Below, piece by piece: positions 9,320 through 19,354 of a stretch of 64,000 nt of DNA (its first letter is position 1; every line of letters begins with the position of its first letter). Below the pieces are notes generated by a model, which ran no database searches, was not told the origin of the DNA, and worked only from the letters and a program-made list of their open reading frames with translations. Made by a program: the position numbers and the translations under genes. Source of the DNA: Halictus rubicundus (lineage: Eukaryota > Arthropoda > Insecta > Hymenoptera > Halictidae); NCBI RefSeq assembly GCF_050948215.1, contig NC_135152.1, forward strand, positions 964,310 to 1,028,309. Reading direction: 5' to 3'.

Positions 9320-12300
9320 TCATTGAAGAGATGACAATATCATGAAGTAAGACACCGTCGTCTTCACCAACTGAAAAGCAGGGTTCAATAAGGCAACATA
9401 CAGTCACACAACAGCGTATTGATGATTTCTCTGCAAATACTAATGTATTGTTTCAAATTTAATATCGTAAAGAAAAATAAAATATAGTAAAATTAATTCA
9501 AGTACTTATTCGTTTATAAAATTCCTTTGTTCGGAGTTTTATTAATCCGGTGTCAGTGCGTATTGGTATTTACAGCGTGCTTTCGATTCTTATTACATTT
9601 TTTCCACATTCATTAATTTTTGCAGAAATATTGCCACTGCGCTCTTGTGGAACACACTGTATATGCTCGACGCATTGATTACACTGTCCAACACCAAAAA
9701 AATTTTGCAATACCTGTTGGGTGATTCTTGTACACTTTGTCATCCTAAAACCGAATCTGAAAGTAGAATTGCTCCATCACGCAACGTTTTCGAAAAATTT
9801 TGGTTTTTGTAAAAATGCCCAATTTTGATACGAAACGACGTGTTATGCAAAAACTAAACAGGCGAGAAAGTTCAAATTTGAGTCAAGAGATAGAGGGTAC
9901 TCTCCTCTACATATTCATGTATTCAATTATATTTTTATGTACTTCCTAATAGTTGTAAATGGTTGTTCAAGTTTGAAAATGTGCCGACGCGGGAACATTG
10001 TACGCTCTATTTTTGTATTTATGTGAAAAATCCTTTATCTAGCAGGAATTTACTATACAGGAATGCATTCTACAGACATTTCTGGTAAAGAAACCATTCA
10101 CGAAAAGTATTTGGTTCCCTTAATGTACGAGAAGGTTCAGAAAATATTAATTGACAGCGTGTGCGCGACGCGTTCGCGCCAGACGGCCATTGCAGCTTTT
10201 TCTCGACTCGCCAGGGCCGTCGCTATGCGTAGTCGACGTTGGTACTACTCCAGTATGTCTTTGCTTACTATTTACATACATTTTTTTTTGTCTTTTTGGG
10301 TGCCAGTCATTACAAAAGATTATAAAAATACGAGTAATATTCACATTTCATTGTGGAAATGCTTAATAAAGAAAATTGACCGCAGCAATGCGGTGACTGG
10401 AAAATTTTATTTTCAGTAATTGTTGTCTTATCTTTATAATTGTAATACCAATGGACATTCAAGATTCTTCCGATTAAAGTAACTCCAAACACTATGTAAA
10501 TGGGACTATTTTTATCGATTTTATTGATCGAAGTACATAATTAATTAATTAATTAACTATATTAAATCGATAAAATGTCGCGGAAGTGTATAAATGAGCC
10601 GGACTGTTTTTGTTATATTCATGACGAAATTATTTTAAAATCAAAACAAGGAATGCAATTCCAGCATTAATCTTTCATCAAGATATTTCAACAATGGAAA
10701 AACGTTACAAAGGAAAAGACTTATGTGCGATGCTTGCTGATTACTGCTGGACACTTATTATTGAAAATCGGGATACCAGGAACAAGCGTCAAGCAAGGCG
10801 GAAACATTTTTTATTTGTTTACATCAGAAATAGGTAAGTTTCTGTATTCAATTTTCTTTATTAAGCATTTCCACAATGAAATGTGAATATAACTCGTATT
10901 TTTATCATTTTGTGTAACGATTGGCATCCAAAAAGACAAATAAACAAGGTATTTAATTAAGCATAGTAAGCAAAGACATACTTGAGTGGTACCAACGTCG
11001 TCTACGCATAGCGACGGCCCTGGCGAGTCGAGAAAATATTGCTGTCACGTAATAATCAAAAAGAAAATATAAAAAAAACTTTATTGCTCAACCGGAGTTG
11101 AGTACCACTGAGTTAGTTACAAAGATTATTACAATGATTGAAATACACGGAGAACGTACGTAGGCGATACTAAAACAAAACTGAACGCTCGTGCCCTGGG
11201 GCGGCGGCCTCTTATACCGTCGGAGACAACTGACCGCTGAGGATATTTGATCCCTTCTTATCAACAGGACTTCTCCGAAGGTGGTGCCGTGTGCAACGAA
11301 GGTGTTGCCGTGTGCAACGAAGGTGTTGCCGTGTGCAACGGGTCATAATCAGGTGTGGTCCCTGTCACACTGCAATGGCCATCTGGCGCGAACGCGTCGC
11401 GCACACGCTGTCAATTAACATTTTCTGAACCTTCTCGTACATTAAGGGAACCAAATACTTTTCGTGAATGGTTTCTTTACCAGAAATGTCTGTAGAATGC
11501 ACTCCTGTATAGTAAATTCCTGCTAGATAAAGGATTTTTCATATAAATACAAAAATAGAGCGTACAAAGTACCCGCGTCGGCACATTTTTAAACTTTAAC
11601 AACCATTTACAACTATTAGGAAGTACATAAAAATATAATTGACTATATGAATATGTAGAGGAGAGTCCCCTCTATCTCTTGACTCAAATTTGAACTTTCT
11701 CGCCTGTTTAGTTTTTGCGTAACACGTCGTTTTGTATCAAAATCGGGGATTTTTACAGAAACCAAAATTTTTCGAAACCGTTGCGTGATGGAGCAATTCT
11801 ACTTTCAGATTCGATTTTAGGATGATAAAGTGTATAAGAATCACCCAACAGGTATTGCAAAACTCGAAAAAAGTTTAATTTTGTTGGACAGTGTTATTAA
11901 TAATTACGTACCCCTGAGAAACCTTCCACCGACGCATTATAAAAACCATAAAGGTCGAATATAAGCGGCTCGCTGCACTTTATCAAGATAATCAGTAGAT
12001 TCTTCTGCATGGAGATTGATCTGTTGTACCACGGAGTAGAGTATCTGTAACATGAGTAAAATTGATCGTCGTGTTTAATGAACCGGTCCCAGCACCGTTC
12101 ATTTTCATTCATTAGTCGCTGCTTGAACACATACTCTGCGACAAAACTATAAGGTTGCAGAACTATAAAAATCTACCGTGGTTCTCGTTGATATTCAGAC
12201 GCACCTTTTGAACCAGTGAATTCCTAACATTAATTCTGGGATTATTGGCATTTTCCCGTCAAAATCTGCAGGATTATATAAAAAACAGTTGAAAATTTGT

Positions 12301-15263
12301 GGGTTGCCAAGGTGAAGTTTAACCTAGAACTATAGAAATCTACCGTGACTCTCGCCGTCTTACAATAATGTCGCAGGGTGTAGTCTACCGACAACAATCA
12401 GAAATCTTCCGAGCTTACATGAGTGTAGACAAATTATCCGAATAGTCCAGGAGTTGTTGCACCACATAGTTTACATAGAACATGTACACTAACTGGGAGA
12501 TGGAAAACAAAAAAGACAGTGCCATCTCCGCTATATCGTGTGTCTCGTATAGAGCGTTGGATAGCTGAAAAGAAAGTCATATATTTCGATGAATTCGTGA
12601 CAATAACGTTTATGTCCTAATCGGTGAAAGGTCAGATCGACGTACACGAAAGAGATTTATTGCCAATGCGATAACGGCGACCACCAGGAGAACGGCATAC
12701 GAGAATGAGAGTGTCGACTTCGAGTACAACAGGAAGCTTTATGAACAAAAGAAACGACGAGAGAACGTTAATATTGCCAAAATCGAGAGGTTCCGTTGAA
12801 CCCGTGCAAAAGGAGAGACATTCTTTATTTGAAAGTTCAAAGTATCTTTGCACAGACTCAAATGTTTTTGGCCGATGACGTTTTACCTTGGGTTTTTCTG
12901 TGAGTATTACATGATACGACGAATACTAACGTTCTTGCCTGATTGTGGTGGTTAACTGCGGTTGCTAAGCACTCCTTTCTATAAGCTTCCATAAGCTTCT
13001 CCGACATATGGGACGGTCTCTCGAAAATCCCTTTTTCGATGTAGTAACTGGAAATCATAACATGCAGCGTCCAGGATTCGGATTATCGTGAAATTGTTTT
13101 TGAAAATTCCTTAAGCAACAGGAACAATAGAATACAATCTCATTCGGGTACACTTTCGAAGTGAAGCTGAACAATTTCAAACGGTTTAGAAGTATACGAG
13201 AGAATGAAAGAAACTAGAATATTTTGAGTCGCGTGTTTTTTTTCTGACAATTCCTGAAGAGAGTTGTTCGTTTCTAATAACACGATGATGCATCGCGACA
13301 TGGTCGTACACCGGTCTGTGTTGAAAAATTTGAGATGGAAAAGTTAATAGTGAAATACACTTTATCCAAATATAAGATTACATATCTAGATGAAAACTGA
13401 CAATAGAACCTTAACCAGTTAGCTGTTGCGACCTCTTTGAAAAATGTGTACCTAAGTTGCGTCGCAAAAATTAATCGCTGTTTGAATTATAGCTGTTTTG
13501 ACGAGTATACTCGTCATGACACAAAATATTGCCATTTCTTCATGACGAGTATACTCGTCAAACACAGTTAACTAGTTAAATATCAGCTTTGTAGCTGAAA
13601 ATAAATGTACAATAAATCTGTAGACTACAATAGTATTTCTTGATCTAAAAGCTTGGCAAAATTTGTATTCTAAAATCGGTCATAAAAGTGTCGACGATTA
13701 ACAATGCTACGTTTGCAAGAGTGCATCGAGTACTGTTCGTGCCTCGCAAGAAGTCTCGCGGGACGGCACAAGGGCAAAGGGGGCGTCCGCTCGCACCGCC
13801 TGTCCGCGCCGTCGACGCTCCAGTAGGCCAATGCTTAGGCTTCGACGTCACGCTCTGCATAGTACGTGCAACCGCTTTAGCCAATAGAGCAACCGGAGGC
13901 GTGTCCCTTCCACTCTAACCAATCAGCCCCGCATTCCTTTCGCGAGACTTCTTGCGCAGCACGCACAGTAGGTTAATCTTTTCTTACCTGGCGAGTTCGT
14001 ACAATCCGATAGTGTGCTGCACCCACATAATGAACACGGACTCGGTAGCTACATATATAGTTCCCATAATGAAGAACGTTATGTTTTGATGCATTATTAT
14101 GAGAAAGAAATATTTCTCTTCGTCGATCAAATAGTCCGTCATAAACGGGAAAGGATCTGTTAGATTCCAGTTCGGGGGTGCTATTACGAGCAGAATAGAG
14201 GATGTGGTGCGGAACACCACCAGGAGTAGTGCTGATGGATAAATAAATACTGCAACATACACATGATCGTGACATAAAACAATGGCTTCTATCGGTCTCC
14301 TTCGCGACGCAGTAATGCATTGATAAAGCGCTCGAGCATCTGTTTATGCAACAGTTATGCGATCTTTCCAATTCCGAATTTTCCAAAACCGTACAAGGAT
14401 TGTTTATTTTGTAAATTCAATTAAATGAAGTTTGAAGATTATCAACGAGGTGAAGCGACACACTGCGATCGCTTATTGTCAAAAGTGACGTGGCGATGTT
14501 TTGCGACTCGCTCGTCGAGCTTCACACAGAATTGGAAGTGGACGGGATCGAGTAATTTTCGCAACACCGCTGTATTTCCTTACCCGCATAAATAATCCCT
14601 TGCTCCCTCCCCAGGATGGCCCGCCTCCGTAAAATGTCGATCATATCTTGGTGCGATGTTTTCCACCTATTCTTTACGTTGTCCATTATGATCCTAATCT
14701 GTATTCGCAATCACCTGTATTTGTCCGATCCGATTCGATCTGGGTTAATTTAATTAGAAATCGTTTGGCACTCACAGGACCCATCTTCATCATGAAAGCG
14801 TTGAACTTCACTAGAGAGCCCAGGGTCATCAATGCGAGAGGTAGGCACTGTAGCGCCATAACCAAATCAACGTCGTCGTGCGCGATAGGCGTGATCTGAA
14901 AGGACCGCATTTTCATTTTGCATTACCGTCAATTTCGTCCATCCGATTGAGTTATTGATCCCTCGATTCGAAGCGGAAGCGAGAGAGCTTTGAACGAGTT
15001 TTGACGTACTCGTGACGATTTTTCGTTCATCGTTCGTCGACCGAACGAATTGGCATGATCGGTAATACGTGACACGGGACTGTTATACACACTAACGTTA
15101 GATTCAGTTTAAGTGGCTGTACCTGCACGATTATATAAACTGTACAAACTATATTCACGACGATTGTTTGCATTCGACGAAAGTGCACGTTGACGTACGG
15201 CCAGAGCCCTAGGATCGTCATCAGACGTCTGCTCAACGTGTAATACGTGTCAACGGCGTCCAT
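9320..15263 (-). CDS. Odorant receptor, complete nine-exon gene
   Basis: Minus-strand exons found by splice sites, phase and family pattern: 15123-15263, 14776-14895, 14584-14698, 13988-14249, 12931-13047, 12646-12736, 12419-12564, 11912-12044, 9320-9370. All introns are GT-AG and the phases agree (0,0,1,2,2,0,2,0). The spliced frame is 1176 bp, 391 residues plus stop, the usual insect OR length. The start is M-D-A-V-D-T-Y-Y with GLWPY soon after. The C-terminal half has the OR hallmarks YSTPWYN, QKNLLIIL, VEGFSG and VSYFMILSSLQ. Seven membrane helices are expected; the protein would form an odour-gated channel with Orco in antennal neurons. Nine exons fit the hymenopteran nine-exon OR group, but phylogeny is needed. 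Intron 8 is 2.5 kb because a foldback element sits in it; intron 4 carries a MITE. Confidence 0.9.
10575..10673 (+). pseudogene. Decayed Cys-rich reading frame in foldback core
   Basis: A short frame in the single-copy centre of the foldback element starts MSRKCINEPDCFCYI and stops after 32 codons. Beyond it, broken frames to about 10836 contain a segment ending LADYCWTL and a basic tail before a GTAAGT donor at 10837. The same segment in copy 2 (32440-32720, minus strand) has lost the ATG and differs by one base near the LADYCW codons. I read it as the remnant of the element's own protein. I do not assign a function; the Cys-rich start suggests a zinc-binding N-terminus. Confidence 0.35.
11043..11369 (-). 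mobile_element. Solo LTR nested in the foldback arm
   Basis: 327 bp starting TGTCACG and ending GTCACA on the plus strand, absent from the matching arm of the copy at 31699-33573, so it is a clean insertion. On the minus strand it has a TATA box (GGTATAAGAGGC) and a downstream AATAAAG poly(A) signal, the layout of an LTR. Flanks TTGC and CTGC suggest a 4-bp target duplication with one change. It contains three tandem copies of a ~21-bp unit, GAAGGTGTTGCCGTGTGCAAC (first copy slightly changed), at 11277-11340. No internal retroelement sequence remains. Confidence 0.7.
13415..13575. mobile_element. TTAA-flanked MITE in OR intron 4
   Basis: 161 bp between two TTAA sites (13411-13414 and 13576-13579). 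The ends read CCAGTTAGCTG and, inverted, CTAGTTAACTG. Two copies of the 16-bp palindrome GACGAGTATACTCGTC lie inside. The paralogous intron piece at ~4253 lacks it and reads CCTTATATATCAGC where this copy reads CCTTAA, insertion, TTAAATATCAGC, an empty site with one base changed. TTAA duplication suggests a piggyBac-like origin. Confidence 0.75.
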
Positions 15264-15284
15264 CCCGGAGGATGGTTGAAACGC

Positions 15285-15600
15285 GACTCGCTAACTTCCT
15301 GTGCTTCAGGTTCTACGTTTTCATTATTTCCCCCTTTGGGAATAGTTTTTCGTGCGATATAAAAAATTGCCGGATGTGAGCTTACGATGACTGACGTAAT
15401 CCGCAATTACCGAATCATTTATGCACGTGCACGGGCTGGGCGACAGAGATCGATATGATTCCACGACGACAATGTATACATGACAATTTTGATAATCATA
15501 CGGTTCTACAAGAGGAAACATATTTTTACAATTACCGTTCGATTCTCGTGTACTGTATTTTTTCCACGCGTTTCTCCGGATCGATGTTCCTGGAAAATCT
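15285..15600 (-). promoter_or_regulatory. 5' flank of the OR gene, conserved in its relic
   Basis: Sequence just upstream of the OR start codon that is about 90% alike (by eye) over its first ~130 bp to 5490-5760. It has a minus-strand TTTTTTATATCG TATA-like box near 15357 and no other recognisable element. Conservation reflects the shared duplication and need not mean function. Part of it (15455-15590) is duplicated again at 15930-16040. Confidence 0.4.
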
Positions 15601-16040
15601 TCAGTCTTTCGTAGTACGTTGGACGTGAAACAAGCAGATTTGAGTTCCCGTGGACAGACGAACATAGGCGTTTCGATAGTCGATGACAACGTTCTAAGTA
15701 TCATGGGTACAGAGTGCAATGTACATCGTCGATGATTCTAGTCGTTCTGTCAACTAATTTCTCGGGACAATTATCTTGAACGACGGTGTGTCTGTGTCCA
15801 CGATGAGAGTGGTAATGTTAATATCGCCAGGCTATTGTGTCGTGTTTAAAGACGAGTTACGAGTTAGTGATCATGCAACGAAATATTACGAAGACAACGG
15901 TTTTAGTTTTCAACGAGATTGTTCCACGACGATTATGTATACATGACAATTGTGACAATGACATGACGAGTACATCTCTTTTTATTTTACGTTAGGTGCT
16001 CGTGTGCTCTATTTTTTCCCTCCTATTTCTCCGACTCGAT

Positions 16041-16639
16041 ACTTGTGTTGGCCCTTCGTTGGCCATGACCGATGGCCCACTTGCATAAAAAGGCGACCAA
16101 TATCGCAATCAAGGCCCACCAAAATGCCAACTATAAATGTTACTAGGGGATCGTAAAGTCAAGCATATGTAGGGAAGCCGCTTTTTAGGGCCAAAAGTCG
16201 ATTTTTCAAGATTGAGATATTAAAAAAATTTTTTTGCAACAAACTAAAAACTCTTCCAAGCTACTAAATCCAAATTATTATTCATTTCAGATTATTTTGT
16301 CCTAAAATATATCATTCTGAAGACAAAATCGTGAAATTCAGATTAAGCAAAATGCTGAAACAGGATCGCACATCCTTATATGTATTTTATCATACGTAAA
16401 TTATACATATAAAATACTTCTTAAATAATTTATCATGTTATACGCAAATGTAATTTCTTAATGAAAATATATTGGAAACATCTTTGTTCTGCAAATTCTA
16501 CCACCGGCTAAAGTGTAAAAATATTTTTAAAAATATGGTCGTATTCTACGATTCTTCCTGTTTGAAATTCCGTTTTTTAATTCGCGGAGCATCAAAAATT
16601 GCAAATATTGAGTACTTGAAACTGTTATAAAAATATATT
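16041..16639. other. Intergenic, no gene seen
   Basis: AT-rich. Nothing recognised between the OR 5' flank and the mariner remnant. Confidence 0.3.
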
Positions 16640-16925
16640 AGATTGGAGGGAAAGTTCTGCCGTATTTAAAAAAAAAAACATTTGAATCAATTTATAAAAA
16701 TACGTGTTTAATATTATTCAATGATATAATTTCCATTATTTGTAAGGACTTGTTGCCATCTTTCAGGTAATCTGTCCATTCTTGTTTCCCAATGACTCAA
16801 TAGCAACATGTGTTTTTGATTTACAAGAAAAATTACCTGCTTATTTAAAATACGACAGAAGTTTCGAAAAATATAACAATAGATACTATTTTTATTAAGA
16901 AATTCCCGTGTGATTAATTCCATGA
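16640..16925 (-). pseudogene. mariner transposase C-terminus and terminal repeat
   Basis: The minus-strand frame 16714-16923 ends LPERWQQVLTNNGNYI, the standard C-terminus of mariner transposases, preceded by SHWETRMDR. Downstream at 16640-16668 lies a mariner-like terminal end (ACGGCAGAACTTTCCCTCC read on the minus strand). The N-terminal and catalytic parts are gone, so this is a 3' fragment. Confidence 0.75.
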
Positions 16926-17477
16926 TATTCGACGTAAGCTGTGGGTTATAGGAGTGGGCTAAGATATTAAACTGTTACCGCTCACTACTACGCGATTGTA
17001 GGGGGTGACAAGACGCCATTTCGTATGGGTTCGAAGTGGTGACATTGTATTGATGCGAAGCTTAGAAGAAGGTTCCCCGGCAGGACTGCGGTGACGTATC
17101 TAGATACGAATGCGCGGCCGATTGGTTCAGAGTGGAAGAGGCAGGCTTCGTTTCACACGCATTCTCGGCTGAATTCGAAATATTGGCTGCAGCGGTCACA
17201 CATATTGTGTAGCGTGACGGCCTTCGGCCTCAAAAATTGGGCCAATAGCCGCGGCAGAGATGGGGATAGGCATACCTACGATAGACTCGGTTTGTTTAGG
17301 TACCGTCCCCCGGCGCTGCTCTGTATGGAGCGGTTTATGACAGATCATTACTATTGAGCTGGAAGTCGGCACAGTCGAACAACATCTGTTTACTGTAAAG
17401 TAATTTGTAGACCCCGACCTCTTCGACGAATGTACAAATGCTACACCCGAGAAATTTAAAAAACGGTGTCCACGAGG

Positions 17478-17745
17478 AAGTCTGAAATGTTCTAGTTAAC
17501 AGCTTTTAAAATAAATAATGACGAATTGTTTCACCGCACAGATTGTCAGATGATATTCTTTCTTTTTCGTTAGCATAGTAATAAATTGTTATTTTGTGTG
17601 TTATAACGTTTAAATTCCTTAACAAGGTATTCCCCATCTATTACCAGGAGGAACTCTGAAAAGTTCTGGTTAACAGCTTTTTAAATAAATAATGACGAAT
17701 TTTTTCACCGCACAGATTTTTATAAAAAATAGGGATCACCTCGAT
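17478..17745. repeat. Direct duplication, two units ~165 bp apart
   Basis: TTAACAGCTTTT, then AATAAATAATGACGAATT, then TTTCACCGCACAGATT occurs at ~17495 and again at ~17669. No coding sequence. Confidence 0.6.
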
Positions 17746-18113
17746 TTTTTAAATATTACTATATATTTCTGAGTTCATAATATTATAGTTGGTGTCGAAA
17801 CGAATAACCTTAATAATCTTGAAATAACGCTAAAATACTTTTGGCTACAAAAAGCGAGTTTCCAGACCATAGTGCGGCGCACTAGATCGACCAAACCTAG
17901 TTTTGACTTTTTCGGACATTCTCGCCGAGAATGTCCTTCTGTCGAGGCGATACGGAGGCGATCCCATGCTGTGCTGTTGTCGGTAGGTGTGCGCACTCCC
18001 AAGGAGGCCTATGAAGAAAGTCAAAACGGCGACGGCAGTGCGGTGCTGGTCAGGCGGCGGTACGGTCTAGTGTGCAACGGCCTTTATTCCTTCACCGGTG
18101 AGGGCTGTTACAG

Positions 18114-18272
18114 AAGATCCTCCTCCCTCAAGTCAAATCAACGAATGGGGATGATTCTTCCCCCGAAAACGGGCCCATGGCCAAAAAATCGCGTCACCAC
18201 CGAAGTGACGAGCAAGCGGGCCTCGGAGCAGAGCATCAGAATCAGCAAAATCAGCATCCGAGCTACAAATAA
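18114..18272 (+). other. Possible orphan 3' coding exon, unrecognised
   Basis: After an AG at 18113 an open frame runs 52 codons to a TAA: it contains NGDDSSPENGPMAKKSRHHR and ends QNQQNQHPSYK. The composition (acidic/Ser, then basic, then Gln/His-rich) looks like the disordered tail of a nuclear protein. There is no convincing upstream exon, the acceptor has a poor pyrimidine tract, and TGA lies just upstream in frame. It may be a processed or duplicated exon, or chance. Confidence 0.2.
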
Positions 18273-18419
18273 AAAATTCGAGTCGAACAATCGTGCTGTA
18301 CAGTATTCACCGCTACTATTCAATGAATCCCATAATCAGTCACCCAAGGTTAATTCGGCCGGTGACAGGGTATTGTTAAGTTTGGTAATAAACTTTATTT
18401 AAACAAAACGCGCGCACCA

Positions 18420-19354
18420 ATTTTCTCGTGAAAACGAAGACGCCCTTCTTTCCACTCCCGTAGCATATTTCTTCCATGAAATGTACATCACATGTAAAAT
18501 GTACATCGAATTTAACAATATACTAATAGCGCTAATAGTAGTACAGTGTTTGCTCTATATATGTCCCAAACGCCTTGCCGATAAATGTCCCAGAACTATC
18601 TCCACTGTCGCGGGGTATTCCCCGTGGGGGGCCGGGAGACCTCGGTCCAAAGGATGAATGGATCAAAGATTAGTATCTCCTGGCCGATATATGTTCGTGG
18701 CTAGACCCGCGTTTCGGAAATACATCGAGTAAACACTGTATACTAAATAATGCTCATGTATTGAAATAATATTATAGATCGTTATATCGATTGATGGATT
18801 AAGTTACAGAAATTGAGAGTGTTGGAATTTATTTCATAAACAGAACAAAATGAATCTGTTATTTCTTTAGAAGGAAGGATCGTTTGAATCGGCTTTTGAT
18901 ATACATTGTATCTGCAGTTAATATACATTGTATGTTGTCCCCGGCATGGGACCCTCGATCCTCTGATGTTCATATTGAACTGTTGCTCCTCTGTTTCGTT
19001 TTCTTGTTTCATTCGCGACGTTTCTCTCAAACCGTAAAGACGTGTCTGACGACGTGCTATTAGAGAATTTGTTGAAATATAATTTCTATTCCGTGTCCTA
19101 TAAAAGAGTGTGCTTTCTTTATATATATACCCATATCCCATTAGAGAGGATATTTTTTTAACGTGACAATAAGAAAAAATTGTATTATCCTCTAATTATT
19201 TGAAAAATAGCTGTTTTCAGACTTTTGTATGTGGTATCAATAAATGCTTTCACATTTTCAATTCTCAGAGCTATTTATATTGTATACAAAACGGAAGAAC
19301 TGTTGCACATAATATACAATAGAACTGTATGGTTTCGTGTCAACTTTCTTTCAG
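18420..19354. other. Gap 5' of the second OR; no exon 1 found
   Basis: I searched this stretch for an OR first exon (Met start, Gly-x-Trp-Pro motif, GT donor in phase 0) and did not find one. 18570-18660 is an inverted match to 25460-25540 (GGGGTATTCCCCG and GGTATACCCCGCG), a dispersed repeat. Confidence 0.4.

Larger units (their letters stand above)
9681..11894. mobile_element. Foldback-type DNA element, copy 1, in OR intron 8
   Basis: Begins ACACTGTCCAACA and ends TGTTGGACAGTGT. Arms of roughly 700 bp are inverted repeats of each other (the right arm is longer because a solo LTR is inserted at 11043-11369). The central ~470 bp is single copy and carries a decayed reading frame. The left flank CATTGATT and right flank TATTAATA agree at five of eight positions, so any target duplication is weak. 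It lies 17 bp from the donor of OR exon 8 and does not damage the OR frame. The superfamily is not certain; the long arms recall Drosophila Foldback/NOF-type elements. A near-identical copy at 31699-33573 lies in the opposite orientation. Confidence 0.75.

Noticed and set aside
10405..10860. Inversion of the foldback centre between the two copies
   Set aside because: Because the arms are inverse copies of each other, an element inserted the other way round looks exactly like this; no separate inversion is needed.
13645..13918. Small ORFs in OR intron 4
   Set aside because: They lie in the GC-rich part of the intron, on both strands, and are not kept in the paralogous relic.
17872..18402. 176-codon plus-strand ORF
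   Set aside because: No domain or composition signal through its length; a more protein-like short frame lies in another phase (18114-18272).
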